From contig JAHBZB010000001.1 of NCBI GenBank assembly GCA_019635635.1, positions 248,001 through 312,000 of the forward strand: DNA of 64,000 bases. The letters run 5' to 3'. The stretch is from Xanthobacteraceae bacterium. GTDB taxonomy: Bacteria > Pseudomonadota > Alphaproteobacteria > Rhizobiales > Xanthobacteraceae. The position numbers were made by a program, and so were the translations under genes. A model generated the notes under the pieces. That model had not been told where the DNA came from. It saw only the letters and a program-made list of their open reading frames with translations, and did no database searches. This document shows, piece after piece, positions 25,096 to 34,072 of the stretch (position 1 is the stretch's first letter; every line of letters begins with the position of its first letter).

Positions 25096-25548
25096 CTAAA
25101 GCACTTCGAACAGGTCGAGCTTCACTTTCATCTTCTCGCGCGCGCCGACGGCAATGCAGAGCACACGGTTGAGCCAGTCCGCTTGCGAATCCCCGGTCTC
25201 GAAACGCACGCAGGTCCGGAAATAATACTGGTCGCGCGGGACGGCCTCGCCCTTCGCGAGTCTTGCGATCACCTCCGGCGGGCCATGGCGCAGCCCGGCA
25301 CTCGTCACCAGCACGAAGCCGCCGCCATCGATCTGAACCGTGTACTTCGCGAAGATGTCGGCCGCGCCGTCGGCGCGGATGATCTGCCAGTCCGCGCCCC
25401 CGGGCAGTATTTTTCCGCGCAGTCGCGGACCGGAGACCTTGCCGCCGGTGATATTGATGACGCGCCGCTCGCCGTACGGCGTGTTGCCGAAGAGTTGCGG
25501 CGCCTCCAGATCGGCCTCGATCTGCATGATCGGATCATTCGACAGCAT
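25096..25548 (-). CDS. DUF3237 domain protein
   Basis: 150 residues. Recognised by VINITGGKVSGPRLRGKILP, GGADWQIIRADGAADIFAKY and YYFRTCVRFETGD, the hallmarks of DUF3237, a beta-barrel family without known activity. DUF3237 genes are often seen near aromatic or CoA-linked catabolic genes. It is not clearly in an operon with the crotonase: its stop is 99 bp upstream of that start and the palindrome lies between. Confidence 0.83.
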   Translation of the reverse strand: MLSNDPIMQIEADLEAPQLFGNTPYGERRVINITGGKVSGPRLRGKILPGGADWQIIRADGAADIFAKYTVQIDGGGFVLVTSAGLRHGPPEVIARLAKGEAVPRDQYYFRTCVRFETGDSQADWLNRVLCIAVGAREKMKVKLDLFEVL

Positions 25549-25850
25549 CGGCGTTCCCCAAATTCATTCTTCGATTATCGCGATCGTTGCCCGATCGCTT
25601 GCGTACTCACCAGTCGCTCTTGCGACTCAATCGCGGAAGAAACATTTCAATAGGAACACTCTATTGCTTTCGACTAATCGATTCAAAAACTCGCACGTGC
25701 GGTACGATCATTCGCGCAGTGCATCAACGATTTCAGCAACTTCCGTGGAATAATGTATGCACAATTCACTGGACTCCGTGGAAGTTCGGATTAGCCTTCG
25801 TTCATCCCAACCCGACGTTAGATCGCGTGGGACTGTCTAGGGAGGACGGG
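25549..25850. other. 302-bp promoter region upstream of the TTT transporter
   Basis: No gene seen. It is lower in GC than its flanks. It holds inverted arms AACTTCC and GGAAGTT (about 25738 and 25787), with CCGTGGAA repeated directly in both, and between them the sequence AATAATGTATGCACAATTC (25749-25767), which resembles a GntR operator. AGGGAGG at 25839-25845 is the ribosome site for the binding-protein gene. Confidence 0.55.
25749..25767. promoter_or_regulatory. Candidate GntR operator upstream of tctC-like gene
   Basis: AATAATGTATGCACAATTC. The first ten bases match the first ten of a site at 29084 in front of the GntR gene (AATTATGTAT) at nine of ten positions. Reversed, ATTGTGCATACATTATT fits the loose TGT..ACA style of FadR-subfamily operators. 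The match suggests that one regulator controls both transport and catabolic halves. Confidence 0.4.
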
Positions 25851-26855
25851 ATGATCCAATCCAAATCGACATCTTTCTATGTAGCAGCCGCGGCACTCGG
25901 TCTTGCGCTCAGCGGAACGCCTGCACTCGCACAATGGGAGCCGCAGCGCCCCGTTGAAATCATCGTACCCGCCGGCACCGGCGGCGGCGCGGACCAGATG
26001 GCACGCGCGATCCAGGGCATCGTCGCCAAACACAACCTGATGAAGCAACCCCTCGTCGTCATCAACAAGGCGGGTGGCGCCGGCGGCGAAGGCTTCCTCG
26101 ACGTGAAGGACTCGAAGGGCAATCCGCACAAGCTCATCATCACGCTTTCGAACCTGTTTACGACGCCGCTTGCGACCGACATTCCGTTCAACTGGAAAGA
26201 CCTGACCCCGGTCGCGATGCTCGCGCTCGATGAATTCGTGCTCTGGGTGAACGCCGAGAAGCCCTACAAGAACGTGAAGGAATATCTTGAAGCGGCGAAG
26301 AAGGGCGGCTTCAAGATGGCCGGCACCGGTTCGCGGCAGGAAGACCAGATCATTACGGTCGCGATTCAGAAGGCCGCGGGTGTCAAGTTCACTTACGTGC
26401 CGTATCGCGGCGGCGGCGAAGTCGCCGTCCAGCTCGTCGGCAACCATGTCGACTCGACGGTGAACAACCCGATCGAAGCGGTTGCGCACTGGCGCGGCGG
26501 CAAGTTGCGTCCGCTCTGCGTGTTCGACTCCAAGCCCTTGGCCTATAACGAGAAGGTCGCGGGCGACAAACCGTGGAGCTCGATCCCGACCTGCAAATCG
26601 CAAGGTCTCGACGTCGAATACCTGATGCTGCGCGGCTTCTTCATGCCGGCTGGCGTCACCCCGGATCAGGTCAAGTTCTATGTCGACCTGTTCCGCAAGG
26701 TCCGCGACACTCAGGAATGGAAAGACCTGATGGCGAACGGCGCCTTCAACACGACGTTCATGATCGGCGACGAGTTCAAGGGCTGGGTGGCGAAAGAAGA
26801 GAAGCGCCACTACGAGCTGATGAAAGACGCGGGCTTCCTCGCCAAGAAGAGCTGA
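25851..26855 (+). CDS. Tripartite tricarboxylate transporter substrate-binding protein (TctC/Bug family)
   Basis: 334 residues with a signal peptide (1-28, ...TPALAQ). Bug-family motifs: RPVEIIVPAGTGGGADQMAR and VVINKAGGAGGEGFLDV, then VPYRGGGEVAVQLVGNHVDS. It captures a carboxylate in the periplasm. The downstream oxalate genes suggest oxalate or a related C2/C3 dicarboxylate as ligand (inference). ATG 25851 follows AGGGAGG; an 88-codon upstream extension is not coding-like. A strong hairpin separates it from tctB. Confidence 0.9.
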   Translation: MIQSKSTSFYVAAAALGLALSGTPALAQWEPQRPVEIIVPAGTGGGADQMARAIQGIVAKHNLMKQPLVVINKAGGAGGEGFLDVKDSKGNPHKLIITLSNLFTTPLATDIPFNWKDLTPVAMLALDEFVLWVNAEKPYKNVKEYLEAAKKGGFKMAGTGSRQEDQIITVAIQKAAGVKFTYVPYRGGGEVAVQLVGNHVDSTVNNPIEAVAHWRGGKLRPLCVFDSKPLAYNEKVAGDKPWSSIPTCKSQGLDVEYLMLRGFFMPAGVTPDQVKFYVDLFRKVRDTQEWKDLMANGAFNTTFMIGDEFKGWVAKEEKRHYELMKDAGFLAKKS

Positions 26856-26863
26856 GTGCCTAG

Positions 26864-26896
26864 CGCCGGCGGATCTTTCGATCCGCCGGCGGTTTT
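26864..26896 (+). terminator. Hairpin between tctC-like and tctB-like genes
   Basis: Perfect 12-bp stem CGCCGGCGGATC / GATCCGCCGGCG, loop TTTC, followed by GTTTTCTTCTT. It is a complete intrinsic terminator placed inside the operon, 9 bases after the tctC stop, expected to give more binding protein than permease. Confidence 0.85.
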
Positions 26897-26935
26897 CTTC
26901 TTCAATTTCAAAATTCGCAAAACGGGAATGGCGTC

Positions 26936-27439
26936 ATGAGTGGCGATAGGAACAGTGCGGCCAAAGGACCCTCGCAGCGGTCGGTAGAGATCGGTCTGGC
27001 GCTGCTGATTTTGGTATTCGGCCTGATCATCATGGCCGGCGCGCTGAAAGCCGGCATCGGCTGGGGCTTCGACGGACCGAACGCCGGCTTCTTCCCGTTC
27101 TATGTCGCTCTTCTCGTCATCGTCGCGGCGCTCATCACCCTGTTCAACGAGTGGTCGAACAAGGAATCACAGAAGACTTTCGCGGAATGGGACCAGCTCA
27201 AGCAGGTGCTTTCGGTGGCGGTGCCGACGCTGGTCTACGTCATCATGATTGCGTTTCTCGGCATCTACGTCTCGTCCGCGATCCTGATCGCCTATTTCAT
27301 GCGGGTGATCTCGAGCTTCAGCGTTCTACGTACCGCACTGATCGCGATCCTCGTGCCGCTCGTCACCTTTTTCGTATTCGAGAAATGGTTCCTGGTCGCG
27401 CTCCCGAAGGGGCCGCTCGAGACTTTCCTCGGCTACTAA
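26936..27439 (+). CDS. Tripartite tricarboxylate transporter small subunit (TctB)
   Basis: 167 residues with four hydrophobic segments at about 19-38, 55-73, 95-120 and 128-148. The stretch GWGFDGPNAGFFPFYVALLV is the TctB signature. It pairs with TctA in the membrane. It lies between the post-tctC hairpin and tctA. Confidence 0.88.
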   Translation: MSGDRNSAAKGPSQRSVEIGLALLILVFGLIIMAGALKAGIGWGFDGPNAGFFPFYVALLVIVAALITLFNEWSNKESQKTFAEWDQLKQVLSVAVPTLVYVIMIAFLGIYVSSAILIAYFMRVISSFSVLRTALIAILVPLVTFFVFEKWFLVALPKGPLETFLGY

Positions 27440-27490
27440 ACGCAAACCCGAACAACAACAGCGCTTCGCATAAGAATCAGAGAGTTCGTC

Positions 27491-29038
27491 ATGGAAGAGA
27501 TCGGTAACCTGTTTCACGGCTTCGCGACGGTTTTAGCCTTCCGTGACATGAACATTTTCGGCGTCACGATGAGCATCCCGTTCAACGTGATCCTGATGGT
27601 GATCGGCATCGTGCTCGGCATTATCATCGGCATTCTGCCGGGGCTCGGCGGCGCGAACGGCGTTGCAATCCTGCTTCCCCTCACCTTCTCGATGCAGCCG
27701 ACATCCGCGATCATCCTGCTCTCATGCATCTACTGGGGGGCGCTGTTCGGCGGCGCGATCACCTCGATTCTATTCAATATTCCGGGTGAGCCTTGGTCGG
27801 TCGCGACGACCTTCGACGGCTATCCGATGGCGCAACAGGGCCGCGCCGGAGAAGCGCTGACCGCCGCCTTCACCTCGTCTTTCGTGGGCGCATTGTTTGC
27901 GATCATCCTGATCACGCTGCTCGCGCCGCTGGTCGCGAACTTCGCGCTGCGCTTCGGCGCGGCGGAGAAGTTCGCGGTCTACTTCCTTGCGTTCTGTTCC
28001 TTCGTCGGTCTTTCGAAGGAACCGCCGTTCAAGACGCTGGCCGCGATGATGATCGGATTCGCGCTTGCCACCATCGGCACCGACCAAATCACCGGCCAGC
28101 TTCGCCTGACCTATGGGTCCACCGAACTGATCGCGGGCTTCGACTTCCTGATCGCGGTGATTGGCCTGTTCGGCATCGGCGAAATTCTGCTGACCATGGA
28201 AGAAGGCCTCAGCTTCAAGGGTCGCGACGCCAAGATGAACATGAAGATTGTGGTGCAGACCTGGGGCAAACTCCTCCAATACTGGTGGCTGTCGCTGCGC
28301 TCCTGCATCATCGGCTGCTGGATGGGCATTACGCCGGCGGGCGCCACGCCTGCGTCCTTTATGAGCTACGGCATCGCCAAGCGCATCTCGAAGAATGGCA
28401 AGAATTTCGGCAACGGCGAAATCGAAGGCGTGGTTGCGCCGGAAACCGCAGCGCATGCGGCCGGCACCTCCGCGCTTCTCCCGATGCTGGCGCTCGGCGT
28501 GCCAGGTTCGCCCACGGCGGCAGTGCTCCTCGGCGGCCTCCTGATCTGGAACCTGCAGCCCGGTCCGATGCTGTTCGTCGAGAACAAGGAATTCGTCTGG
28601 GGCCTGATCGCCTCGATGTACCTCGGCAACGTCGTCGGCCTGATCATCGTGCTCACCTGCGTGCCGCTGCTCGCATCGATCCTGCGCATTCCGTTCGGCA
28701 TCATCGCGCCGATCATTCTCGTGTTCTGTGCGATCGGCGCCTACACGGTTCACAACAACTTCTTCGACGTGGTCATGATGCTGGTGTTCGGCGTCCTCGG
28801 CTACGCGCTGAAGAAATGCAATTACCCGCTCGCGCCGCTGGTGCTCGCAATGGTGCTCGGCGACCGCGCGGAAGAAGCCTTCCGCCAGGCGTTGATCACC
28901 TCGGACGGCAGCCTCGGCGTGTTCTTCGAGAACGGCCTGGTTAGCACCATCATGACGCTCGGCCTGATCGCGCTGTTCTGGTCGGTCATTTCGGCAGGCA
29001 TCAGCCGCATCCGCGGCACGGCGCCGGCCACGGCCTGA
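27491..29038 (+). CDS. Tripartite tricarboxylate transporter large subunit (TctA)
   Basis: 515 residues, about 11-12 hydrophobic segments. TctA motifs: GILPGLGGANGVAILLPLTF, SILFNIPGEPWSVATTFDGY with PMAQQGRAGEAL, and the mirrored LPMLALGVPGSPTAAVLLGG. It is the translocating subunit. A strong terminator follows. Confidence 0.92.
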   Translation: MEEIGNLFHGFATVLAFRDMNIFGVTMSIPFNVILMVIGIVLGIIIGILPGLGGANGVAILLPLTFSMQPTSAIILLSCIYWGALFGGAITSILFNIPGEPWSVATTFDGYPMAQQGRAGEALTAAFTSSFVGALFAIILITLLAPLVANFALRFGAAEKFAVYFLAFCSFVGLSKEPPFKTLAAMMIGFALATIGTDQITGQLRLTYGSTELIAGFDFLIAVIGLFGIGEILLTMEEGLSFKGRDAKMNMKIVVQTWGKLLQYWWLSLRSCIIGCWMGITPAGATPASFMSYGIAKRISKNGKNFGNGEIEGVVAPETAAHAAGTSALLPMLALGVPGSPTAAVLLGGLLIWNLQPGPMLFVENKEFVWGLIASMYLGNVVGLIIVLTCVPLLASILRIPFGIIAPIILVFCAIGAYTVHNNFFDVVMMLVFGVLGYALKKCNYPLAPLVLAMVLGDRAEEAFRQALITSDGSLGVFFENGLVSTIMTLGLIALFWSVISAGISRIRGTAPATA

Positions 29039-29050
29039 GAAATTTAAGGG

Positions 29051-29082
29051 CGGGGAAGGCGACAAAGCAGTCGCCTTCCCCG
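29051..29082 (+). terminator. Terminator after tctA
   Basis: A 13-bp stem CGGGGAAGGCGAC / GTCGCCTTCCCCG, loop AAAGCA, followed by TAATTATG. The U-tract is weak but the stem is strong. Confidence 0.8.
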
Positions 29083-29096
29083 TAATTATGTATTAC
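29082..29096. promoter_or_regulatory. Candidate GntR autoregulatory operator GTAATTATGTATTAC
   Basis: Inverted repeat GTAAT-TATGT-ATTAC, 38-52 bases upstream of the GntR start. It shares AATWATGTAT with the site upstream of the tctC-like gene (25749). Confidence 0.45.
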
Positions 29097-29133
29097 AGTA
29101 AAAATATCATGCGGTTAGCATGTGGGTTAGAGT

Positions 29134-29859
29134 ATGAGCACACCATTGACCGGCGTGAGCGTCGCACAGGAAGAAGCCGAGCGGATCACCGCCGAGCCGC
29201 TTGAGGGCACCGCGACCTTCAAGGACCGCGCCTATAACGCGCTGAAAGATGTTCTTCTGTCGCTCGACATCTACGGGCGGCGCGGAGAAATCCGCCTCGA
29301 CGAGCGCGCGCTGGCGCTGCAATTCGGCATCAGCCGCACGCCGGTCCGCGAAGCGATGGCGCAGCTCGAGCGCGAAGGTTTCGTGCGCTCCGTTCCCCGC
29401 CGCGGCATCTACATCGTGCGCAAGACCAAGCGCGAAGTCGTCGAACTGATCGAAGCCTGGGCCGCGCTTGAGAGCATGGCTGCACGCCTGATTACCGAGA
29501 ACTGCTCGGACGAAGAGATTTCACATCTGCGCGAAATGTTCGCGAAGTTCGAGAACGGCAAGCTTCACGTGAAGCTCGACGAATATTCCGAAGTGAACAT
29601 CCAGTTTCACCAGACCATCATCTCGATGAGCAAGAACGCGACGCTGATCCGGCTCGCGGAAAACCTGTTCACGCATATGCGGATGATCCGCCGCAAGACC
29701 ATCGTGGAAAAGAACCGCGCCGACCGTTCGATCCACGATCACCTGAACATCATCGAAGCGATCGAATCGCGCGATACTGCACGCGCGGAATCGCTCGTTC
29801 GCCAGCACGCGCTCGGTCTCGCCGATCACGTCGCCAAGAACGCCGACTATCTCGACTGA
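29134..29859 (+). CDS. GntR-family regulator (FCD/FadR subfamily) of oxalate genes
   Basis: 241 residues. N-terminal winged helix at about 30-95 (DERALALQFGISRTPVREAM, QLEREGFVRSVPRRGIYIVR), C-terminal FCD ligand domain at about 105-235 with conserved acidic/His residues (EVNIQFHQTIISMSKNATL, RSIHDHLNIIEAIESRD). FCD domains bind small carboxylates, often with a metal. It lies between the transporter and oxc, so oxalate, formyl-CoA-related acids or glyoxylate are possible effectors (inference). Confidence 0.88.
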   Translation: MSTPLTGVSVAQEEAERITAEPLEGTATFKDRAYNALKDVLLSLDIYGRRGEIRLDERALALQFGISRTPVREAMAQLEREGFVRSVPRRGIYIVRKTKREVVELIEAWAALESMAARLITENCSDEEISHLREMFAKFENGKLHVKLDEYSEVNIQFHQTIISMSKNATLIRLAENLFTHMRMIRRKTIVEKNRADRSIHDHLNIIEAIESRDTARAESLVRQHALGLADHVAKNADYLD

Positions 29860-29886
29860 CCAAGACAAGAATTTCTGGAGGACCAA

Positions 29887-31611
29887 ATGGCAGAAGCGGC
29901 ATTGAAAGCAGCCGGGCCGGAAGAAGAGCTGACCGACGGCTTCAATCTGATCATCGACGCGCTGAAACTGAACGGCATCAAGAACATCTATGCCGTTCCC
30001 GGCATCCCGATCACCGATTTCCTGCGCATGTCGCAGGCCGCAGGTCTTCGCGTCCTCTCTTTCCGCCACGAACAGAACGCGGGCTACGCCGCCTCGATCG
30101 CGGGCTGGCTGACCAAGCAGCCCGGCGTTTGCGTAACCGTCTCCGCCCCGGGTTTCCTGAACGGCCTGACCGCGCTCGCACACGCCACCACCAACTGTTT
30201 CCCGATGATCATGATCTCCGGTTCGTCGGAGCGCGAAGTCGTCGACCTGCAACAGGGCGACTACGAAGAAATGGATCAGCTCGCGGTCGCCAAGACCATG
30301 TGCAAAGCGGCTTATCGCGTGCTGCACGCGCAGGACATCGGCATCGGGATCGCGCGCGCGATCCGCGCGGCGGTTTCGGGCCGTCCCGGCGGCGTCTATC
30401 TCGACCTGCCCGCAAAACTCTTCGGCCAGGTCATGGGCGCGGAAGTCGGAAAGAAGTCGCTCGTCAAAGTAATCGACGCCGCGCCCGCGCAGATTCCCGG
30501 CGCCGATGCGGTCAAACGCGCGCTCGATGTCATCAAGGGCGCTAAGAAGCCGCTCATCATTCTCGGCAAGGGCGCGGCCTACGCGCAGGCCGACGAAGCA
30601 ATCAAGGATTTCGTCGAGAAGTCCGGCATTCCGTTCCTGCCGATGTCGATGGCGAAGGGCCTGTTGCCCGACACGCATCCGCAATGCGCGGGTGCCGCGC
30701 GTTCGCTGGTGCTGAAGGATTCCGACGTCGTCATCATGATGGGTGCGCGTCTCAACTGGCTCCTCTCGCACGGCAAGGGCAAGAACTGGGGCGAACTGCC
30801 CAAGAAATTCGTGCAGCTCGACATCGAGCCGAAGGAAATGGACTCGAACGTGGAGATCGTGGCGCCGGTCGTCGGCGACATGGGCTCGTGCGTAAGCGCG
30901 TTGCTTTCCGCCATGGGTAATAATTTCCCGAAGGGAAATGCCGACTGGATGGCGACCGTCGCCAAGAAGCGCGACGAGAACGTCGCCAAGATGGCGCCGA
31001 AGCTCATGAACAACAACGTGCCGATGGACTATCACGGCGCGCTCGGCGTTATTAAGCAGGTCATCAAGGAACGCCCCGACACGATCCTCGTCAACGAAGG
31101 CGCGAACACGCTCGATCTCGCGCGCGGCATCATCGATATCTACAAGCCGCGCAAGCGCATCGACGTCGGCACATGGGGCATCATGGGCATCGGCATGGGC
31201 TACTCGGTCGCCGCCGCGGTCGAAACCGGCCACAAGGTGCTCGCGGTCGAGGGCGACTCGGCGTTCGGGTTTTCCGGCATGGAGACCGAAACCATCGCCC
31301 GCTACAAGCTTCCGGTCTGCATCGTCATCTTCAACAATGACGGCATCTATCGCGGCACCGACACGAACGCCGCCAGCAGCGACCCGGCAACCACCGTGTT
31401 CGTTAAGGGCGCGCGCTACGACAAGATGATGGAAGGCTTCGGCGGCGTCGGCGTGAACGCGACTTCACCCGACGAACTGCGCCAGGCGATCAACGCGGCA
31501 CTCGACAGCGGCAAACCGACACTGATCAACGCGGTGATCGATCCGGCAGCGGGCTCGGAGTCCGGCCGCATCGGCAATCTCAACCCGCAAAGCGCACTCA
31601 AGAAAAAGTAA
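29887..31611 (+). CDS. oxc: Oxalyl-CoA decarboxylase
   Basis: 574 residues, thiamine-diphosphate enzyme that turns oxalyl-CoA into formyl-CoA and CO2. N-terminal [23 protein letters not shown]-activating E62 in [34 protein letters not shown] (close to the Oxalobacter formigenes enzyme), and the TPP motif [20 protein letters not shown] ending in [16 protein letters not shown] precedes the ATG. It is followed 17 bp later by frc; the two enzymes cycle CoA between oxalate and formate. Confidence 0.95.
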   Translation: MAEAALKAAGPEEELTDGFNLIIDALKLNGIKNIYAVPGIPITDFLRMSQAAGLRVLSFRHEQNAGYAASIAGWLTKQPGVCVTVSAPGFLNGLTALAHATTNCFPMIMISGSSEREVVDLQQGDYEEMDQLAVAKTMCKAAYRVLHAQDIGIGIARAIRAAVSGRPGGVYLDLPAKLFGQVMGAEVGKKSLVKVIDAAPAQIPGADAVKRALDVIKGAKKPLIILGKGAAYAQADEAIKDFVEKSGIPFLPMSMAKGLLPDTHPQCAGAARSLVLKDSDVVIMMGARLNWLLSHGKGKNWGELPKKFVQLDIEPKEMDSNVEIVAPVVGDMGSCVSALLSAMGNNFPKGNADWMATVAKKRDENVAKMAPKLMNNNVPMDYHGALGVIKQVIKERPDTILVNEGANTLDLARGIIDIYKPRKRIDVGTWGIMGIGMGYSVAAAVETGHKVLAVEGDSAFGFSGMETETIARYKLPVCIVIFNNDGIYRGTDTNAASSDPATTVFVKGARYDKMMEGFGGVGVNATSPDELRQAINAALDSGKPTLINAVIDPAAGSESGRIGNLNPQSALKKK

Positions 31612-31628
31612 TTCGAGCGAGAACAGTC

Positions 31629-33032
31629 ATGGCAAAAGCAAAGAAGAAATCGAAACTCAAAGCCGTCAAGACGAAGAAGCCTGCCGCGAAAAAGGCGGCG
31701 GCGAAGAAATCGAACGGTCTCCCCTCGCCCTCGAAGAAGCCGTTCGGCCAGGCGGGATTGGCACTCGACGGCGTGCGCATTCTCGACTTCACGCATGTTC
31801 AGTCCGGCCCGACCTGCACGCAGTTGCTGGCATGGTTTGGCGCGGACGTGATTAAGGTCGAGCGTCCGGGCGTCGGTGACATCACGCGGGGCCAGCTCGT
31901 GGACGTAAAGGGCGCGGACTCGCTCTATTTCACGATGCTGAACCACAACAAGCGCTCGATCACGATCGATTCGAAGCACAAGAAGGGCAAGGAAATCCTC
32001 GATCGCCTTATTAAAGAGTGCGACGTGCTGGTCGAAAACTTCGCGCCGGGTGCATTGGACCGCATGGGCCTTACCTGGGAGCACATCCACAAGCTGAACC
32101 CGCGCATGATCGTCGCTTCCGTCAAGGGCTTCGGTCCCGGACCCTACGAAGACTGCAAGGTTTACGAAAACGTCGCGCAGTGCACCGGCGGCTCGGCATC
32201 CACCACGGGTTTCCGCGACGGTCCGCCGCTCGTGACCGGCGCGCAGATCGGCGACTCCGGCACCGGCCTGCATCTCGCGCTCGGCATCGTGACGGCGCTT
32301 TATCAGCGCAGCCGCACCGGTCGCGGCCAGAAGGTGCTCTGCGCGATGCAGGACGGCGTGCTCAATCTCGCGCGCGTGAAACTGCGCGACCAGCAGCGCC
32401 TGAAGCACGGCCCGCTCACCGAATACTCGCAATACGGCGAAGGCATTCCCTTCGGCGACGCAACGCCGCGCGCGGGCAACGACTCCGGCGGCGGCCAGCC
32501 GGGCCGGATTCTGAAGTGCAAAGGCGCGCCGCAGGATCCGAACGCCTACATCTATTTCATTACGCAGGCGCCGGTCTGGGAATCGATCTGCGACGTGATC
32601 GGCGAACCGACCTGGAAGACCGATCCGGAATTCTCGACGCCGAAGGCGCGCCTGCCGAAGCTGAACGCAATCTTCGAACGGATCGAGCGCTGGACCATGA
32701 CCAAGACCAAGTTCGAGGCCATGGACATCCTCAACAAATACGACATTCCGTGCGGCCCGATTTTGTCGATGAAAGAGCTCGCCGAGGACCAGTCGCTGCG
32801 CAAGACCGGCACGGTGGTCGAAGTCGACCATCCGAAGCGCGGTAAATACCTCTCGGTCGGCAACCCGATCAAGCTCTCGGACTCGATCTCGAAGGTGAAG
32901 CGCTCGCCGCTTTTGGGCGAGCACACCGACGAAATTCTCAAGGATGTGCTGCGCTATTCGGCCAAGGAGATCGCCGACATCAAGGTGTCGGGCGCCATCA
33001 CCGCGCCGGAGAAGAAAGAGAAAGCGGCTTAA
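31629..33032 (+). CDS. frc: Formyl-CoA:oxalate CoA-transferase with a Lys/Ala-rich N-terminal tail
   Basis: 467 residues, class III CoA-transferase. From residue 45 it follows the Oxalobacter enzyme closely: [57 protein letters not shown], catalytic D209 in [24 protein letters not shown]. It moves CoA from formyl-CoA to oxalate. Residues 1-39 are an added tail with 15 or more lysines ([20 protein letters not shown] and onward) absent from the Oxalobacter protein. The ATG has no good alternative before residue 45, so the tail seems real. A terminator follows. Confidence 0.93.
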   Translation: MAKAKKKSKLKAVKTKKPAAKKAAAKKSNGLPSPSKKPFGQAGLALDGVRILDFTHVQSGPTCTQLLAWFGADVIKVERPGVGDITRGQLVDVKGADSLYFTMLNHNKRSITIDSKHKKGKEILDRLIKECDVLVENFAPGALDRMGLTWEHIHKLNPRMIVASVKGFGPGPYEDCKVYENVAQCTGGSASTTGFRDGPPLVTGAQIGDSGTGLHLALGIVTALYQRSRTGRGQKVLCAMQDGVLNLARVKLRDQQRLKHGPLTEYSQYGEGIPFGDATPRAGNDSGGGQPGRILKCKGAPQDPNAYIYFITQAPVWESICDVIGEPTWKTDPEFSTPKARLPKLNAIFERIERWTMTKTKFEAMDILNKYDIPCGPILSMKELAEDQSLRKTGTVVEVDHPKRGKYLSVGNPIKLSDSISKVKRSPLLGEHTDEILKDVLRYSAKEIADIKVSGAITAPEKKEKAA

Positions 33033-33041
33033 GACGAAATC

Positions 33042-33070
33042 ACCCCGCCTCCGAACGGGGCGGGGTTTTC
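33042..33070 (+). terminator. Terminator after frc
   Basis: Stem ACCCCGCC / GGCGGGGT with a nine-base loop followed by TTTTC, 9 bases after the frc stop. The next gene has its own AGGGAGAT ribosome site, so transcription may be only partly stopped. Confidence 0.7.
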
Positions 33071-33097
33071 AATAGAAAATTCGAGGGAGATCAGACG

Positions 33098-34024
33098 ATG
33101 CGTATCGTCGTGCATGGCCAGCAGGCCTTCGGCAAAGCCGTTCTCGAAGCGCTCATCAAGCGCGGTGAAAATGTGGTCGGCGTTTACGTCGCGCCGGAGA
33201 AGCCGGGACAGAAGGCAGACCCGCTGAAAGAGGCCGCGCTCGCCGCGAAACTCCCGGTGTTCCAGCCGGAATCCTACAAGAACCCGGAAGTGTGGGAGCA
33301 GTTCAAGTCGCTGAAACCCGATCTTCAGGTTATGGCTTTCGTGACGCTGTTCGTGCCGGAAGAATTCCTCAACATTCCGACGCACGGCTCGATCCAGTAT
33401 CACCCGTCGCTGCTGCCGCTCTATCGTGGCGCGTCGGCGATCAACTGGCCGATCATCAAGGGCGAGAAGGAAACCGGGCTTTCGATCTTCTGGCCGGATA
33501 ACGGTCTCGATACCGGCGACATTCTCATCCAGAAGACGACGCCGATCTCCGGCAAGGACACGCTCGGCACCGTCTATTTTGACCGCCTGTTTCCGATGGG
33601 CGTCGATGCGATGATGGAATCGGTCGATCTCGTGAAAGCCGGAAAGGCGCCGCGCGTAAAGCAGGATCACTCAAAGGCGACCTATGAAGGCCTGTGTCGC
33701 CCCGACAACGCGCATATCGATTTCGGCAAGCCGTGGGAGCAGATCGACCGCCTGATCCGCGGCTGCAATCCCGCACCCGCCGCCTGGGCCACGATCAACG
33801 GGACCAAGCTCAAGATTCTCGAAGCGACGCCGTTGCCGGCGCGCGACCCGAAAGGCATCGGCGGCAAGCTCGGCGAAGTCGTGCTCGTCGAAAGCGACGG
33901 CGTCACGGTCGTTTGCGCCGACGGCCGCTTCAAGCTGACGCGCGTACAGGCCGATGGGCCGAAGGTGGGCGCAGGCGAATGGGCAGCCGCGGCGAAAATC
34001 GAAAAAGGCGCGCGCTTTTCATAA
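33098..34024 (+). CDS. Stand-alone 10-formyltetrahydrofolate hydrolase-like formyltransferase
   Basis: 308 residues. It matches the N-terminal hydrolase domain of 10-formyl-THF dehydrogenase (ALDH1L1) rather than ordinary Fmt: GQQAFGKAVLEAL, EKPGQKADPLKEAA, HGSIQYHPSLLPLYRGASAI, SIFWPDNGLDTGDILIQ. H102 and D138 have the same 36-residue spacing as the catalytic His106 and Asp142 of the mammalian domain. The C-terminal OB-like domain is present; carrier and aldehyde-dehydrogenase domains are absent. It sits between frc and fhs, so its substrate is likely 10-formyl-THF and perhaps formyl-CoA (inference). A generic methionyl-tRNA formyltransferase label would be misleading. Confidence 0.82.
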   Translation: MRIVVHGQQAFGKAVLEALIKRGENVVGVYVAPEKPGQKADPLKEAALAAKLPVFQPESYKNPEVWEQFKSLKPDLQVMAFVTLFVPEEFLNIPTHGSIQYHPSLLPLYRGASAINWPIIKGEKETGLSIFWPDNGLDTGDILIQKTTPISGKDTLGTVYFDRLFPMGVDAMMESVDLVKAGKAPRVKQDHSKATYEGLCRPDNAHIDFGKPWEQIDRLIRGCNPAPAAWATINGTKLKILEATPLPARDPKGIGGKLGEVVLVESDGVTVVCADGRFKLTRVQADGPKVGAGEWAAAAKIEKGARFS

Positions 34025-34072
34025 CGACTTTCACTAGCTTCTCGAAACTCATCCAGTCACGGATCAAGTCAC

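Noticed and set aside
25587-25850. N-terminal extension of the TctC-like protein by 88 codons
   Set aside because: The extension has no signal peptide and different codon character; ATG 25851 has AGGGAGG and begins a proper signal peptide.
29521-31233. 570-codon minus-strand frame opposite the GntR gene and oxc
   Set aside because: No motif, Arg/His/Asp-rich; the plus strand encodes full Oxc and GntR.
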